Assembly (NCBI RefSeq): GCF_050271975.1
Contig: NZ_CP189850.1
Coordinates: 682,001-746,000, forward strand
Direction: 5' to 3'
Origin: Litorimonas sp947503715
GTDB lineage: Bacteria > Pseudomonadota > Alphaproteobacteria > Caulobacterales > Maricaulaceae
Length of the DNA: 64,000 nucleotides
Position numbers and translations under genes: made by a program. Of the stretch, positions 43,313-51,940 are shown piece after piece (the stretch's first letter is position 1; the number at the start of each line of letters is the position of its first letter). The notes beneath the pieces were generated by a model, which did no database searches, was not told the DNA's origin, and was given only the letters and a program-made list of their open reading frames with translations.

Positions 43313-43498
43313 ATGTTAGAAGGCTTATTAGGTCTTATCCATCTTATCATCGCAATCTGGGCCATCCTAAACATAATCGGCTCATCAGCCTCCGGCGGTA
43401 AGAAGATCCTGTGGACACTCTTCGTATTATTCTTCCCGCTTGTCGGTCTGATCATCTGGTTCTTTATTGGACCAAAATCGAATGGCCGCATCGGCTAA
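43313..43498 (+). CDS. PLDc_N-domain small membrane protein
   Basis: 61 residues with two hydrophobic helices. ILNIIGSSASGGKKILWTLF followed by PLVGLIIWFFIG is the phospholipase D-nuclease N-terminal (PLDc_N) domain pattern, usually found alone as a short membrane protein or ahead of cardiolipin synthase. A strong AAGGAG box precedes the ATG. It forms an operon with the acidic anchored protein that starts 30 bases later, ending at an intrinsic terminator. Confidence 0.85.
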   Translation: MLEGLLGLIHLIIAIWAILNIIGSSASGGKKILWTLFVLFFPLVGLIIWFFIGPKSNGRIG

Positions 43499-43528
43499 CG
43501 CAACCCCAAATCTTTAGAGGAGATGTAA

Positions 43529-43927
43529 ATGACATATTCAAATGAAAACAATCAATCCAACTCCAATAAGAGCGGCGGATCAAAAATTGCCTTCATCGCA
43601 ATTGGCGCCGTCCTCGTCGCAGGGGTCGCCGCAGCAGGTTTATACCTGACAGATGTGGACCAAACGCAAGAAGCCAAACTTCCAAGCGTTGATGTCCAAG
43701 TCGTAGACGGCCAGTTGCCCGAATTTGACGTAGATGTTGCAACAGTCGATGTCTCAATGAAGGAAAAGAAAGTTGATGTCCCCAAGCTAGGGGTCGAAAC
43801 AAAGACAATTGAAGTCGAAGTGCCAGTCGATGTGGAGGCGGGCATGGAAGAGGAAGCCATTGACGTTCCGACAATCAGTATTGAGCGTCCGGAAGAAGAC
43901 AATCCGGCGGATAATCCAGTCGACTAG
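43529..43927 (+). CDS. Membrane-anchored acidic repeat protein
   Basis: 132 residues: a polar Asn/Ser-rich start, one transmembrane helix (about residues 19-40), then a periplasmic tail of short repeats built on V-D-V and P-x-V, such as SVDVQVVDG, EFDVDVATVDVS, KKVDVPKLGVETKTIEVEVPVDVE. Alternating Val and Asp or Glu favours beta-strand or poly-anion character. No assigned family, though similar repeat proteins are common in alphaproteobacteria. AGGAG precedes the ATG. Confidence 0.75.
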   Translation: MTYSNENNQSNSNKSGGSKIAFIAIGAVLVAGVAAAGLYLTDVDQTQEAKLPSVDVQVVDGQLPEFDVDVATVDVSMKEKKVDVPKLGVETKTIEVEVPVDVEAGMEEEAIDVPTISIERPEEDNPADNPVD

Positions 43928-43952
43928 ACTTTTTGGAGTTTTGAATAAATAA

Positions 43953-43975
43953 GCCGCCCCTCGGGGCGGTTTTTA
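43953..43975 (+). terminator. Intrinsic terminator after the acidic repeat gene
   Basis: GCCGCCCC-TC-GGGGCGGTTTTTAT: seven to eight GC pairs followed by five T. It ends the two-gene PLDc_N operon. Confidence 0.92.
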
Positions 43976-43990
43976 TGTTTAAAGAAGCAT

Positions 43991-44962
43991 ATGTATAGTC
44001 TTGAAATCATAATGCGTATCTGGGCCCTCGCGCTCTTAGTCGGGGCCGTCATTCCCTATTTTCGCGAACAAACCTGGTGGCTCCGCGCTTGGACCTATTC
44101 ACGGTTGCAGATGATTCTTCTGCTGAGTGTAACGGCGGTCTTATTCATATGGCTTCCTGGACTAGGGGAGCTTTTTGATAAAATTCTATTCGTCGCAATC
44201 CTGGCGGCCGGTTTAGGTTGCCTTTCTGATATCATACCCTTCACGAAACTCTGGCCCGTTCAGACACCGAAAGTAAAACCTGGTGAAGCGCATGTTCCCA
44301 TCCGCCTCATGGTCGGGAATGTATTGATGGAGAATGATAAATATGAAGCCTATCTTGAGCAGATAAAAACAATCTCACCGGACATTCTTTTCCTGGTTGA
44401 AACAGATGAAACCTGGCGTGAAGCCCTATCTGGTCTTGAGCCAGATTATCCGCATAAATATTTACTGCCACTGCCGGACTTTAACGGGATGCTTTTCTAT
44501 TCCCGTTATCCGATTATAAAATCAGACGAGCGCTATCTTGTCCAAGACCATATTCCATCGCTCACACTGGATTTGGATGTTGGCTATGACCAGCCATTGA
44601 GGTTTTACGGTGTTCACCCGCGCCCACCGCGACCGGAAGATGACACGGCAGATCTCGACAAAGAACTCGGCTTCGTGGCGCATGAAGTCGGGCATTATGA
44701 AGGCCCGGCCATCGTCACAGGTGACCTGAACGATGTTGGTTGGTCATCTACCACAAAGAAATTTTTACGCGTGAGCGGATTAAATGATCCGCGTTTGGGG
44801 CGTGGGTTATTTAACAGCTATAATGCAAAAAACCCATTTGTGCGGTGGCCGTTAGATCACGTTTTCCACTCAAGGCACTTTGCCCTGAATGATATGAAGC
44901 GATTGAAAGCGCATGGCTCCGACCATTTCCCGCTCTTAATAGAGTTCGCTTTGCGAACCTAA
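43991..44962 (+). CDS. Endonuclease/exonuclease/phosphatase family membrane protein
   Basis: 323 residues. Three N-terminal hydrophobic helices (about 7-25, 35-57 and 63-85) anchor an EEP fold. Catalytic blocks are LMVGNVLMEND, ILFLVETDETW, HPRPPRPEDD (His-Pro), TGDLNDVGWS and GSDHFPLLIEF, supplying the Asp-His and Asn residues of the Mg-dependent phosphodiesterase. Proteins of this arrangement act in the periplasm on phosphodiester substrates that are not well defined. It is the only gene between a terminator and the small convergent basic-protein gene. Confidence 0.87.
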   Translation: MYSLEIIMRIWALALLVGAVIPYFREQTWWLRAWTYSRLQMILLLSVTAVLFIWLPGLGELFDKILFVAILAAGLGCLSDIIPFTKLWPVQTPKVKPGEAHVPIRLMVGNVLMENDKYEAYLEQIKTISPDILFLVETDETWREALSGLEPDYPHKYLLPLPDFNGMLFYSRYPIIKSDERYLVQDHIPSLTLDLDVGYDQPLRFYGVHPRPPRPEDDTADLDKELGFVAHEVGHYEGPAIVTGDLNDVGWSSTTKKFLRVSGLNDPRLGRGLFNSYNAKNPFVRWPLDHVFHSRHFALNDMKRLKAHGSDHFPLLIEFALRT

Positions 44963-45013
44963 TTTAGGTCGGCAAGGCCAATCTACGTGGCGAGGAACGT
45001 GTCGGTGCGGTAG

Positions 45014-45175
45014 TTAGAGATCGTAAAAGGCCGGCTTTTGCAGGCGCCGCCGTTCACGACCTTTCGGTTTTCGACCTTTGGGGGCCTGATACCAATCATC
45101 AGCATCATAGTCGCCATCAAAGCCCGACATTTGCGGGTTGAGGAACTCTTTGGTTTTACGGTGACGTTTGGACAT
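45014..45175 (-). CDS. Small basic protein, conserved-looking
   Basis: 53 residues, strongly basic: MSKRHRKTKEFLNPQMSGFD at the start, GRKPKGRERRRLQKPAF at the end. The ATG at 45175 is preceded by AGGAGGCACT, a very strong ribosome site, which favours a real gene over chance. The charge pattern suggests nucleic-acid or ribosome binding, but no family is recognised. Convergent with the EEP gene, with 51 bases between. Confidence 0.65.
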   Translation of the reverse strand: MSKRHRKTKEFLNPQMSGFDGDYDADDWYQAPKGRKPKGRERRRLQKPAFYDL

Positions 45176-45441
45176 AGTGCCTCCTAAAAACGTCTGCCAC
45201 GGTCCCTGAACGCCAGACCATCTCATATATAATATCTCAACATGATAGAAACTGGAAAGCGAAAAGTGACGCGTTTCACAAATATTTTAATCAGCGCAGC
45301 ATCCTTATGAATTATCGTTTCCGCCTCTTGGGCGCAGCGGGTTGAATTGCTCTCACTCCGCCGTTACTAACGGGACAACACGGCAACTGCTGGCGCATCG
45401 GGCGGACGGCTTGCCGGACTTTTCAACCGGAAAGGCCGCCC

Positions 45442-46431
45442 GTGACCTTATTTCGACCTGCTTCATTAGACGATGTTTCCGCGATTGCAGCTTTTACGTC
45501 AAAAGCCGCCTCCGGCCTGACGACCGTACCGAAGACCGAAGAGACCGTTGGCGCCTATATCACCGAATCCATGAAATTTATCGGGGGGGACGATAGCGCC
45601 AACCGGCTGCTCTTCGTGGTCGAGCGCGACGGCAAGGTTGCGGGTATATCCGGCATTATTCCCCGACTTGGCGTGGACCGTCCCTTTTATTCCTTCAAGA
45701 AGTCCCGTCACGCGCGCAAGGCCTCGAAAGTCGATCTTTCGGTCAGATATGAAACGTTACAACTGACGACGGATTTCGATGATTACACCGAACTGGCCAC
45801 CATGTTTATCGCACCGGAATCGCGGGGGCAGGGCATAGCGCGGCTTCTGTCCTATGGTCGTCTGGGCTTTATCCAAAACCATCGCCGACGTTTTAATGAC
45901 AGGCTGATGGCGGAAATTCGCGGCTGGTTTGATGAAAATGAAAACTCGCCCTTCTGGGATCATCTGGCCTCGAAATATATCCAAACCGATTTCAAAACCG
46001 CCGATGAACTCAGCAATGGCAGCGGCGAGTTTATGATAGAACTCCTGCCCGCCCTGCCGATCCTTCTGAACCTGTTACCCCAAAGCGTGCGGGATTGCGC
46101 GGGTAAGCCGCATCATTTGTCTGCGGGGGCAATGAAATTGCTGATGACGGCCGGATTTGAAGACACGGATATTTGCGATATTTTCGACGGGGGTCCAGCC
46201 GTACAATGCCGGACAGATAAGACGCTCATCGCGCAAACGGTCTATCAGGCCACGGGCGGCGGCGTGGAAACGTCCGATCATAAATATCTTCACTTCACCG
46301 GCCAGAATGAGGGCTTCCGTGCCGCCATGGGACCCGCCTATCCAGGTGCGGAAAAAGCCGGAAAAGAACCGTGTGATATTCTCGGTACCATCACGCCCAA
46401 GGTCGCATTGGCCCAAGACCGGAAGGCGTAA
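45442..46431 (+). CDS. astA: Arginine N-succinyltransferase
   Basis: 329 residues from GTG at 45442. RPASLDDVSAIAAFTSKAASGLTTVP and TMFIAPESRGQGIARLLSYGR (acyl-CoA binding, given in parts), EIRGWFDENENSPFWDHLASK identify the AstA family. It transfers succinyl from succinyl-CoA to the alpha-amino group of arginine, the first step of the AST pathway that uses arginine as a nitrogen and carbon source. AAAGG precedes the start. astB begins three bases after the stop. Succinylornithine aminotransferase (astC) is not in the window. Confidence 0.93.
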   Translation: MTLFRPASLDDVSAIAAFTSKAASGLTTVPKTEETVGAYITESMKFIGGDDSANRLLFVVERDGKVAGISGIIPRLGVDRPFYSFKKSRHARKASKVDLSVRYETLQLTTDFDDYTELATMFIAPESRGQGIARLLSYGRLGFIQNHRRRFNDRLMAEIRGWFDENENSPFWDHLASKYIQTDFKTADELSNGSGEFMIELLPALPILLNLLPQSVRDCAGKPHHLSAGAMKLLMTAGFEDTDICDIFDGGPAVQCRTDKTLIAQTVYQATGGGVETSDHKYLHFTGQNEGFRAAMGPAYPGAEKAGKEPCDILGTITPKVALAQDRKA

Positions 46432-46434
46432 ACC

Positions 46435-47778
46435 ATGACGGTCGAAATGAATTTTGACGGTCTTGTCGGGCCGTCCCATAATTATGCGGGGCTGAGTCAC
46501 GGGAATATCGCGTCCTCGACCCATAAGGGCCAAGCCGCCAATCCGCGCGCCGCGGCCCTGCAAGGTCTGGCCAAGATGCGCCATATGATTGACCTCGGTC
46601 TTCCGCAGGGTTTGCTACCGCCACAGGAACGTCCCTATATTCCGGGCTTGCGGGCCTTGGGCTACAAAGGCTCGGACCCGGCTGTCTTAGAAGCTGCGTT
46701 CAAGGACAGCCCCGCACTCGTCGCGAATTACAGCTCCGCCTCCTGTATGTGGACGGCCAATGCCGCGACGGTCACACCGGGCGCGGAAAGCGCCGATGGC
46801 CGCGTGCATTTTACGCCCGCCAACCTGATGGCCATGCCGCACCGCGCGCTGGAAGACGCGCAGACGCACCGCATGCTCTCCTTGATTTTCGCTAATCGCG
46901 AACGGTTTATGGTCCACGCGCCGCTGGCCCATACCCCGTTGCTGGGAGATGAGGGCGCGGCGAACCATAATCGTCTGTGTAAATCGCACGGCGCGGCGGG
47001 GCTGGAATTATTTATCTATGGCCGCGACGCGCTGGGGGGGAATTCGGATCTCAAATTCCCCGCACGGCAAACCCTGCAAGCCAGCGAAGCCGTCGCGCGA
47101 CTGCACGGTTTGCCGGAGGCTAATACCGCCTTCCACCCGCAATCCGCCACCGCCATCAATGCGGGTGCCTTTCACAATGATGTTGTCTGCGTGTCGAATG
47201 AAAATGTCCTCTTCTTTCATGAAAACGCCTTTGATGATCCGGCGGCGTTGGAGGAAGTGCTGTCCATCAAAGCGCAACGGCTCGGCTTCCGCCCGCATTT
47301 CATTATGGCACCGACCAAAGATGTGCCGCTGGCCGATGTGATTTCGAGTTACTTATTTAATTCGCAACTCGTGACGTTACCCAATGGAAAAATGGCGCTC
47401 ATCCTACCGACGCAAGTCGAAGAAACGTCGAGCACGAAAACCTTTGTCGACTCCGTGCTCGCGGGCGATAATCCGATCACGCAAGCGCATTATCTCGACC
47501 TCCGGCAGAGCATGGCCAATGGCGGCGGCCCTGCCTGTCTGCGCCTGCGCGTGGTGCTGGACGCCGCGCAGCAGACGGCCGTCCATTCCGGTGTCGTGAT
47601 GGCCCATGAAAAAATCGAGGCGTTGGAGGGTTGGGTCAAGGACCATTACCGTGACCGCCTCACGGGCGGAGATCTGGGCGATCCCGCCTTCCTGACCGAG
47701 ACCCGCACGGCGCTCGACGCAATGACCCAACTTCTCGACCTGCCAAACCTCTATGATTTTCAAAGGACCGCGTCATGA
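46435..47778 (+). CDS. astB: N-succinylarginine dihydrolase
   Basis: 447 residues, the family length. EMNFDGLVGPSHNYAGLSHGN at the start (given in parts), ANAATVTPGAESADGRVHFTPANL, the catalytic His in AFHNDVVCVSN and the nucleophile Cys in GGGPACLRLRVVLD near residue 366 are all present. It hydrolyses N2-succinylarginine to N2-succinylornithine, two NH3 and CO2. It overlaps the following M20 gene by four bases (ATGA), so the operon is tightly coupled. Confidence 0.95.
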   Translation: MTVEMNFDGLVGPSHNYAGLSHGNIASSTHKGQAANPRAAALQGLAKMRHMIDLGLPQGLLPPQERPYIPGLRALGYKGSDPAVLEAAFKDSPALVANYSSASCMWTANAATVTPGAESADGRVHFTPANLMAMPHRALEDAQTHRMLSLIFANRERFMVHAPLAHTPLLGDEGAANHNRLCKSHGAAGLELFIYGRDALGGNSDLKFPARQTLQASEAVARLHGLPEANTAFHPQSATAINAGAFHNDVVCVSNENVLFFHENAFDDPAALEEVLSIKAQRLGFRPHFIMAPTKDVPLADVISSYLFNSQLVTLPNGKMALILPTQVEETSSTKTFVDSVLAGDNPITQAHYLDLRQSMANGGGPACLRLRVVLDAAQQTAVHSGVVMAHEKIEALEGWVKDHYRDRLTGGDLGDPAFLTETRTALDAMTQLLDLPNLYDFQRTAS

Positions 47779-49043
47779 ATGCCGATGACCTCCCACTGGG
47801 CGAATTATCCGATCTGGACCGCAAAGCCCTTGACCATCTCGCCACGCGGCAGGATGCGATGTTGGAGAGAACGGTTCAGTGGGCGAAGATTAATACGGGC
47901 AGTTGGAATGCTGACGGGCTGAACACACTCGCGCCGATGATTGTTGACGCATTCGGCGAAACGGAAGCCAAAGTCGATTTAATTAAAACCGACTTGATTG
48001 AGAAGGTCGACGGCAAAGGCGTGATGCAGGGTTTCCAATCCGCTCCCGTCATTCGCGCCACCGCTCGTCCCGACGCACCGTTACAAGTCGTCATGACGGG
48101 CCATTATGACACCGTCTTTCCCGACGGCACATTTACCGAGATCACAGACCTCGGCGGTGGGAAGCTGAACGGCCCCGGTCTCTGCGATATGAAGGGCGGC
48201 ATTTGCGTCATGCTGGAAGCGTTGAAAGCGTTCGAGTCCGGGCCGTTGAAAGAGCGCGTCGGCTATCAAGTCGTTCTCTCCCCCGATGAGGAAACAGGCA
48301 ACCACGCCTCTAATTCCCACATCATGGACGCCGCCCGAACTGCGCATATCGGCCTGACATTCGAGCCCTGTATGGAGGACGGGTCCTTCTCCGGCGCGCG
48401 GAAAGGCTCCGCTGTTTGGGATGTGATCTTTCAGGGCAAGTCCGCCCATGCGGGCCGCGAACCGGAAAAGGGGCGCAGCGCCCTGATGGCGGCGGCCGAG
48501 TTCGCGTTGAAGATCGAGGCTCTGACAGATCAACGCGAGGGCACGACCTTTAATATCGGCTCCATCGATGGTGGCGACGCCGTGAACGTCGTCCCCGCGC
48601 TCTGCGTCGTGCGCCTCGGCGCACGTGCGCCTGACGGACCAAGTGCCGATTGGGCGCAGGGTGAGGTGGACCGCATCCTCGCGGAAGTCACCCAACGCGA
48701 CGGCATCACGGCCCACACACATGGCGGCTTCTACCGCCCGCCAAAGCCGCGTAATGCGGCGCAGAACCAACTCTTCGGCGATGTCGCGGAAACGGCCAAA
48801 GCGCTCGGCATTGAGATTAACTTCAAGGATACGGGCGGCGTCTGCGAGGGCAATAATGTCTTCGCGGCAGGCACACCCAATATCGACACATTAGGTGTCA
48901 GAGGTGGACGCATCCATTCTGCCGAAGAATTTATGATGGTCGATAGCCTGTCTGAACGCGCAGGTCTTGCCACACTGATCCTGCACCGGATTGCGGATGG
49001 CCGCATCGACGCCAAGGCGATTAAAGAATTGATGAAAACATGA
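47775..49043 (+). CDS. M20 family hydrolase in the ast operon, candidate functional replacement of AstE
   Basis: 422 residues. The di-zinc M20 site is seen in MTGHYDTVFPD, GPGLCDMKGG (bridging Asp), SPDEETGNHASN and the late His of RIHSAEEF. The dimerisation domain contains FQGKSAHAGREPEKGRSA. Members remove acyl groups or C-terminal glutamate (acetylornithine deacetylase, carboxypeptidase G2). The last AST step, succinylglutamate desuccinylase, is normally AstE of the M14-related family, absent here; this gene stands between astB and astD, overlapping both by four bases, and could take its place. That is inference from context. Confidence 0.88.
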   Translation: MNADDLPLGELSDLDRKALDHLATRQDAMLERTVQWAKINTGSWNADGLNTLAPMIVDAFGETEAKVDLIKTDLIEKVDGKGVMQGFQSAPVIRATARPDAPLQVVMTGHYDTVFPDGTFTEITDLGGGKLNGPGLCDMKGGICVMLEALKAFESGPLKERVGYQVVLSPDEETGNHASNSHIMDAARTAHIGLTFEPCMEDGSFSGARKGSAVWDVIFQGKSAHAGREPEKGRSALMAAAEFALKIEALTDQREGTTFNIGSIDGGDAVNVVPALCVVRLGARAPDGPSADWAQGEVDRILAEVTQRDGITAHTHGGFYRPPKPRNAAQNQLFGDVAETAKALGIEINFKDTGGVCEGNNVFAAGTPNIDTLGVRGGRIHSAEEFMMVDSLSERAGLATLILHRIADGRIDAKAIKELMKT

Positions 49044-50422
49044 GCAACATAATTAAATCCATCTGCCCCGCCACGGGCGATATCGTCTGGGAAGGCGCTG
49101 CTGCGTCGGAGGCTGAGGTTCATGCTGCCGTCGCGAAAGCCCGCGCCACCTTTGCCGATTGGTCGTTGACCTCGTTCGATCACCGCGCGGATATCGCCAA
49201 AGCCTATGCGGAAAAGGTCAAAGCGAAATCGGAAGATATCGCCCTCGCCATTTCCCGCGATATGGGCAAACCGCTCTGGGAGGCCCGCACGGAGGCGGGT
49301 GCGATGGCGAATAAGGTCGCCGTCTCGATCGCCAGCTATCACGAGCGCACACCCACGCGCCGCACGGATACGACGCAATTGACCCATCGTCCGCATGGCG
49401 TGATGGCCGTCTTCGGCCCATTCAACTTTCCGGGCCACTTGCCCAATGGGCACATTATTCCGTCGCTCCTCGCGGGGAATACGGTTGTGTTCAAACCGTC
49501 AGAACTGACCCCGCAAGTCGCGGAGATCATGGCGCAGTGTTGGGCCGAAGCGGGCCTGCCGGACGGTGTGTTGAACCTCGTCCAAGGCGCGCGGGAGACG
49601 GGCGGCGCACTGCTCAATGCAGAGATTGACGGCCTCCTCTTCACGGGCAGCGCGACGACGGGCGCGTTTTTCCACAAACATTTCGCGGGCCGACCCGAGG
49701 TCATTCTCGCACTGGAAATGGGCGGAAATAATCCGCTCATCATTCGCGAACCCGTCGATATAGACGCCGCCGCAGACCTCGCCTTTATGAGCGGGTTCAT
49801 CACGGCGGGGCAGCGCTGCACCTGCGCCCGCCGCCTCATCCTGCCCGAGGGCGCATTTGGTGACGCCATCGTCGCCGCGCTGGAGGCCCGCATCGCCAAA
49901 GTCAAAATCGGTCGCTGGGACGAAGAGGATATCTTCATGGGTTCCGTCGTCTCGGAAGGCGCGGCCAAAGCCGCCATAGAGTTCGAAGCCAAATTGAAAG
50001 CCGCGGGCGGAACCTCCATCCGCGCATTGGAACGCGACGGCGCATTCCTGCGCCCCGGCCTGATCGATGTAACCAATGCGGACGTGCCGGATGAAGAGCT
50101 CTTCGCGCCCTTTATGCAGGTCATCCGGACGCCTGATCTCGACACCGCCATCGCGCGCGCCAATGCGACTCGATTCGGCCTCGCCTCCGGTCTTATTTGC
50201 GATCAATCCTCGGTTTGGGACTATGCCAATCCCCGCCTTCGCGCGGGCATCGTCAACTGGAACAAGCCCACAACCGGCGCCGCCTCCAACATGCCCTTTG
50301 GCGGCCCCGGCCTCTCAGGCAATCACCGCCCCGCCGCCTATTACGCCGCGGATTACTGCGCCTGGCCACAAGCGGGGCAGGTGAGTGAGGTGGCGGTGGG
50401 TCCGGCTATGCGGGGGTTTTAG
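49040..50422 (+). CDS. astD: N-succinylglutamate 5-semialdehyde dehydrogenase
   Basis: 460 residues, aldehyde dehydrogenase superfamily. GVMAVFGPFNFPGHLPNGHI, LFTGSATTGAFFHKHF, LALEMGGNNPLI and AGQRCTCARRLI with the catalytic Cys are the AstD pattern. It oxidises N-succinylglutamate semialdehyde to N-succinylglutamate with NAD. It starts four bases inside the end of the M20 gene and closes the operon; no terminator was recognised in the following gap. Length is near the usual 485-490. Confidence 0.93.
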   Translation: MSNIIKSICPATGDIVWEGAAASEAEVHAAVAKARATFADWSLTSFDHRADIAKAYAEKVKAKSEDIALAISRDMGKPLWEARTEAGAMANKVAVSIASYHERTPTRRTDTTQLTHRPHGVMAVFGPFNFPGHLPNGHIIPSLLAGNTVVFKPSELTPQVAEIMAQCWAEAGLPDGVLNLVQGARETGGALLNAEIDGLLFTGSATTGAFFHKHFAGRPEVILALEMGGNNPLIIREPVDIDAAADLAFMSGFITAGQRCTCARRLILPEGAFGDAIVAALEARIAKVKIGRWDEEDIFMGSVVSEGAAKAAIEFEAKLKAAGGTSIRALERDGAFLRPGLIDVTNADVPDEELFAPFMQVIRTPDLDTAIARANATRFGLASGLICDQSSVWDYANPRLRAGIVNWNKPTTGAASNMPFGGPGLSGNHRPAAYYAADYCAWPQAGQVSEVAVGPAMRGF

Positions 50423-50537
50423 TCTCACTATTGATAGACGTTCAGGAATATATTTCTGATTGCCGATGAGCACGACTTGAGTTTAGATTTCTGTAAACCA
50501 AAGTTATAAAATAACAAAATTAGAAAGCGAAATCAAA

Positions 50538-51368
50538 ATGGTCCGAATCTTTATTGCGCTCTGTGCTGTTGCTGGCTTGTCAGCTTGTGCAACAAAACCT
50601 GCTCCTGCTTTATTTCAAGGAAGTTCAGGTTGGAGAACACTTCCGAACACGACTGAGCTTGTTTCAACTGACGTCGCGGCAGGTGAGTTAATTGCGGATC
50701 GTGAGATTGAGTTCACAAGGACTGGAATTTTGCAAAATGATGTCAAAAACATGCTTGGTATTGTTAAAATGAAAGCAGGATCTCCCGTATATGCCATGTC
50801 ATATGGAGGGGCGCCTCGATCCTTTAGTCCATTAGCGTGGTGTGCACCGTCGACATCTGAAAACAATGTTGGTTCATTCCTAACGGGTGAAAACGATGTT
50901 GAATGTTTGATGTATAACGGCCTGACCGGGCGTGCTGTCAGAACGGATGGGAATAGTTCGAGTCGCTTTTTCGCGGCCAACATGACGCCAACCAGCACAT
51001 CAATCGCCATACCAGATATTAAAGAGGGGCCTGTTGATTTTGGCAGAGACTTGTCTCTTCGCTTGTCAGCCGCCTCTCTGACAGGAAAAACGCTAGACGC
51101 TATTCAATATTTTCATGATGGAGAAGACCAAACAATCCTCCGTCAACAAAAACTAAAATATGATGAAAACGATTCGGTTCTTTGGTCAGTATGGGGCGGG
51201 CTATTAAAGCTTACACGTACAGGCTCCGAAGAAGCGCCGCGATTGAAAGTCGAACAAGTCAGGCCTTTCAGCGATGTCAGTTTAACAAACGCTCAAATGC
51301 TACAACTCCTGGAAGCATTAGCAGCCGTGCAAAATAATAAAGCAGGGTCTGTTGAGGGTGATAACTAA
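50538..51368 (+). CDS. Putative lipoprotein, unknown function
   Basis: 276 residues. Signal peptide with lipobox LSAC (Cys at residue 17), then a soluble beta-rich domain with two internal Cys (LAWCAPS and DVECLMY). I recognise no family. Base composition is visibly more A/T-rich than in the ast operon just upstream and the symporter downstream, so it may be a more recent arrival. It is followed by more than 500 bases without a gene. Confidence 0.68.
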   Translation: MVRIFIALCAVAGLSACATKPAPALFQGSSGWRTLPNTTELVSTDVAAGELIADREIEFTRTGILQNDVKNMLGIVKMKAGSPVYAMSYGGAPRSFSPLAWCAPSTSENNVGSFLTGENDVECLMYNGLTGRAVRTDGNSSSRFFAANMTPTSTSIAIPDIKEGPVDFGRDLSLRLSAASLTGKTLDAIQYFHDGEDQTILRQQKLKYDENDSVLWSVWGGLLKLTRTGSEEAPRLKVEQVRPFSDVSLTNAQMLQLLEALAAVQNNKAGSVEGDN

Positions 51369-51940
51369 ATCTTGCGAGCATGTTTTAACCCCGCATTTAT
51401 AAAAAACATAATCCCCACTTTCCCAAATGCCCCTATATTCAAACTCGTTCTTTCAGACATGGGACAGGTAGAGCTCATCTGCTCGTTTGAAGGACGGTGT
51501 GTTTATCGGTGTGGTGTGAGAGCCATATCGGGGGACCGGATTTCGAGTGCCTGACTCCCTGTGACGGGAGCAGTCAAGTAAGGCCGTTATCTGTAAAACA
51601 CCGCCGCGTTGGCAGTGTAATTGGCGCAAGCCAAATACACTGAGCGTAAGGAGTTTATCGTCTTACAATCGATGAACTTCGAGATTTGGAAAATGTAACG
51701 GTATCGCCGACCACTCAACCTTGTCTCACGCGCTTGGCCTCCTGCGTAAAACATTAAAGTTCTTGGTCTCCATCGCGGAGGTCACCACGCGGACGTCCCA
51801 TTTTATTTGGACACTCGCCTACCCCGCCGCACGCGCAGATCGTCGGTCGCAGCTTCCGCTTGCCTGTCTAACGCTTTCGCGACTTGCCCTCATGGATAGG
51901 TCTGCCTAGACAATCCTCAAAAGATAAAGGGACCTCACTC
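51369..51940 (+). other. Long non-coding leader with strong RNA hairpins upstream of the symporter
   Basis: 572 bases with no credible gene on either strand. At 51613-51642 there is a 12-pair stem with one A-A mismatch, capped by a GCAA (GNRA) tetraloop. At 51552-51576 a second hairpin forms around CTCCC/GGGAG. These fit a structured 5' leader or a stand-alone RNA. It does not match the tmRNA, 6S, RNase P or common riboswitch landmarks I know. The symporter gene starts after AAAGGGA. Confidence 0.4.

Noticed and set aside
45342..45596. Small gene overlapping the start of astA
   Set aside because: No ribosome site and no conserved pattern; the astA frame explains the coding signal.
51369..51940. 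tmRNA, 6S RNA or RNase P RNA
   Set aside because: The landmark sequences of these RNAs are not present on either strand.
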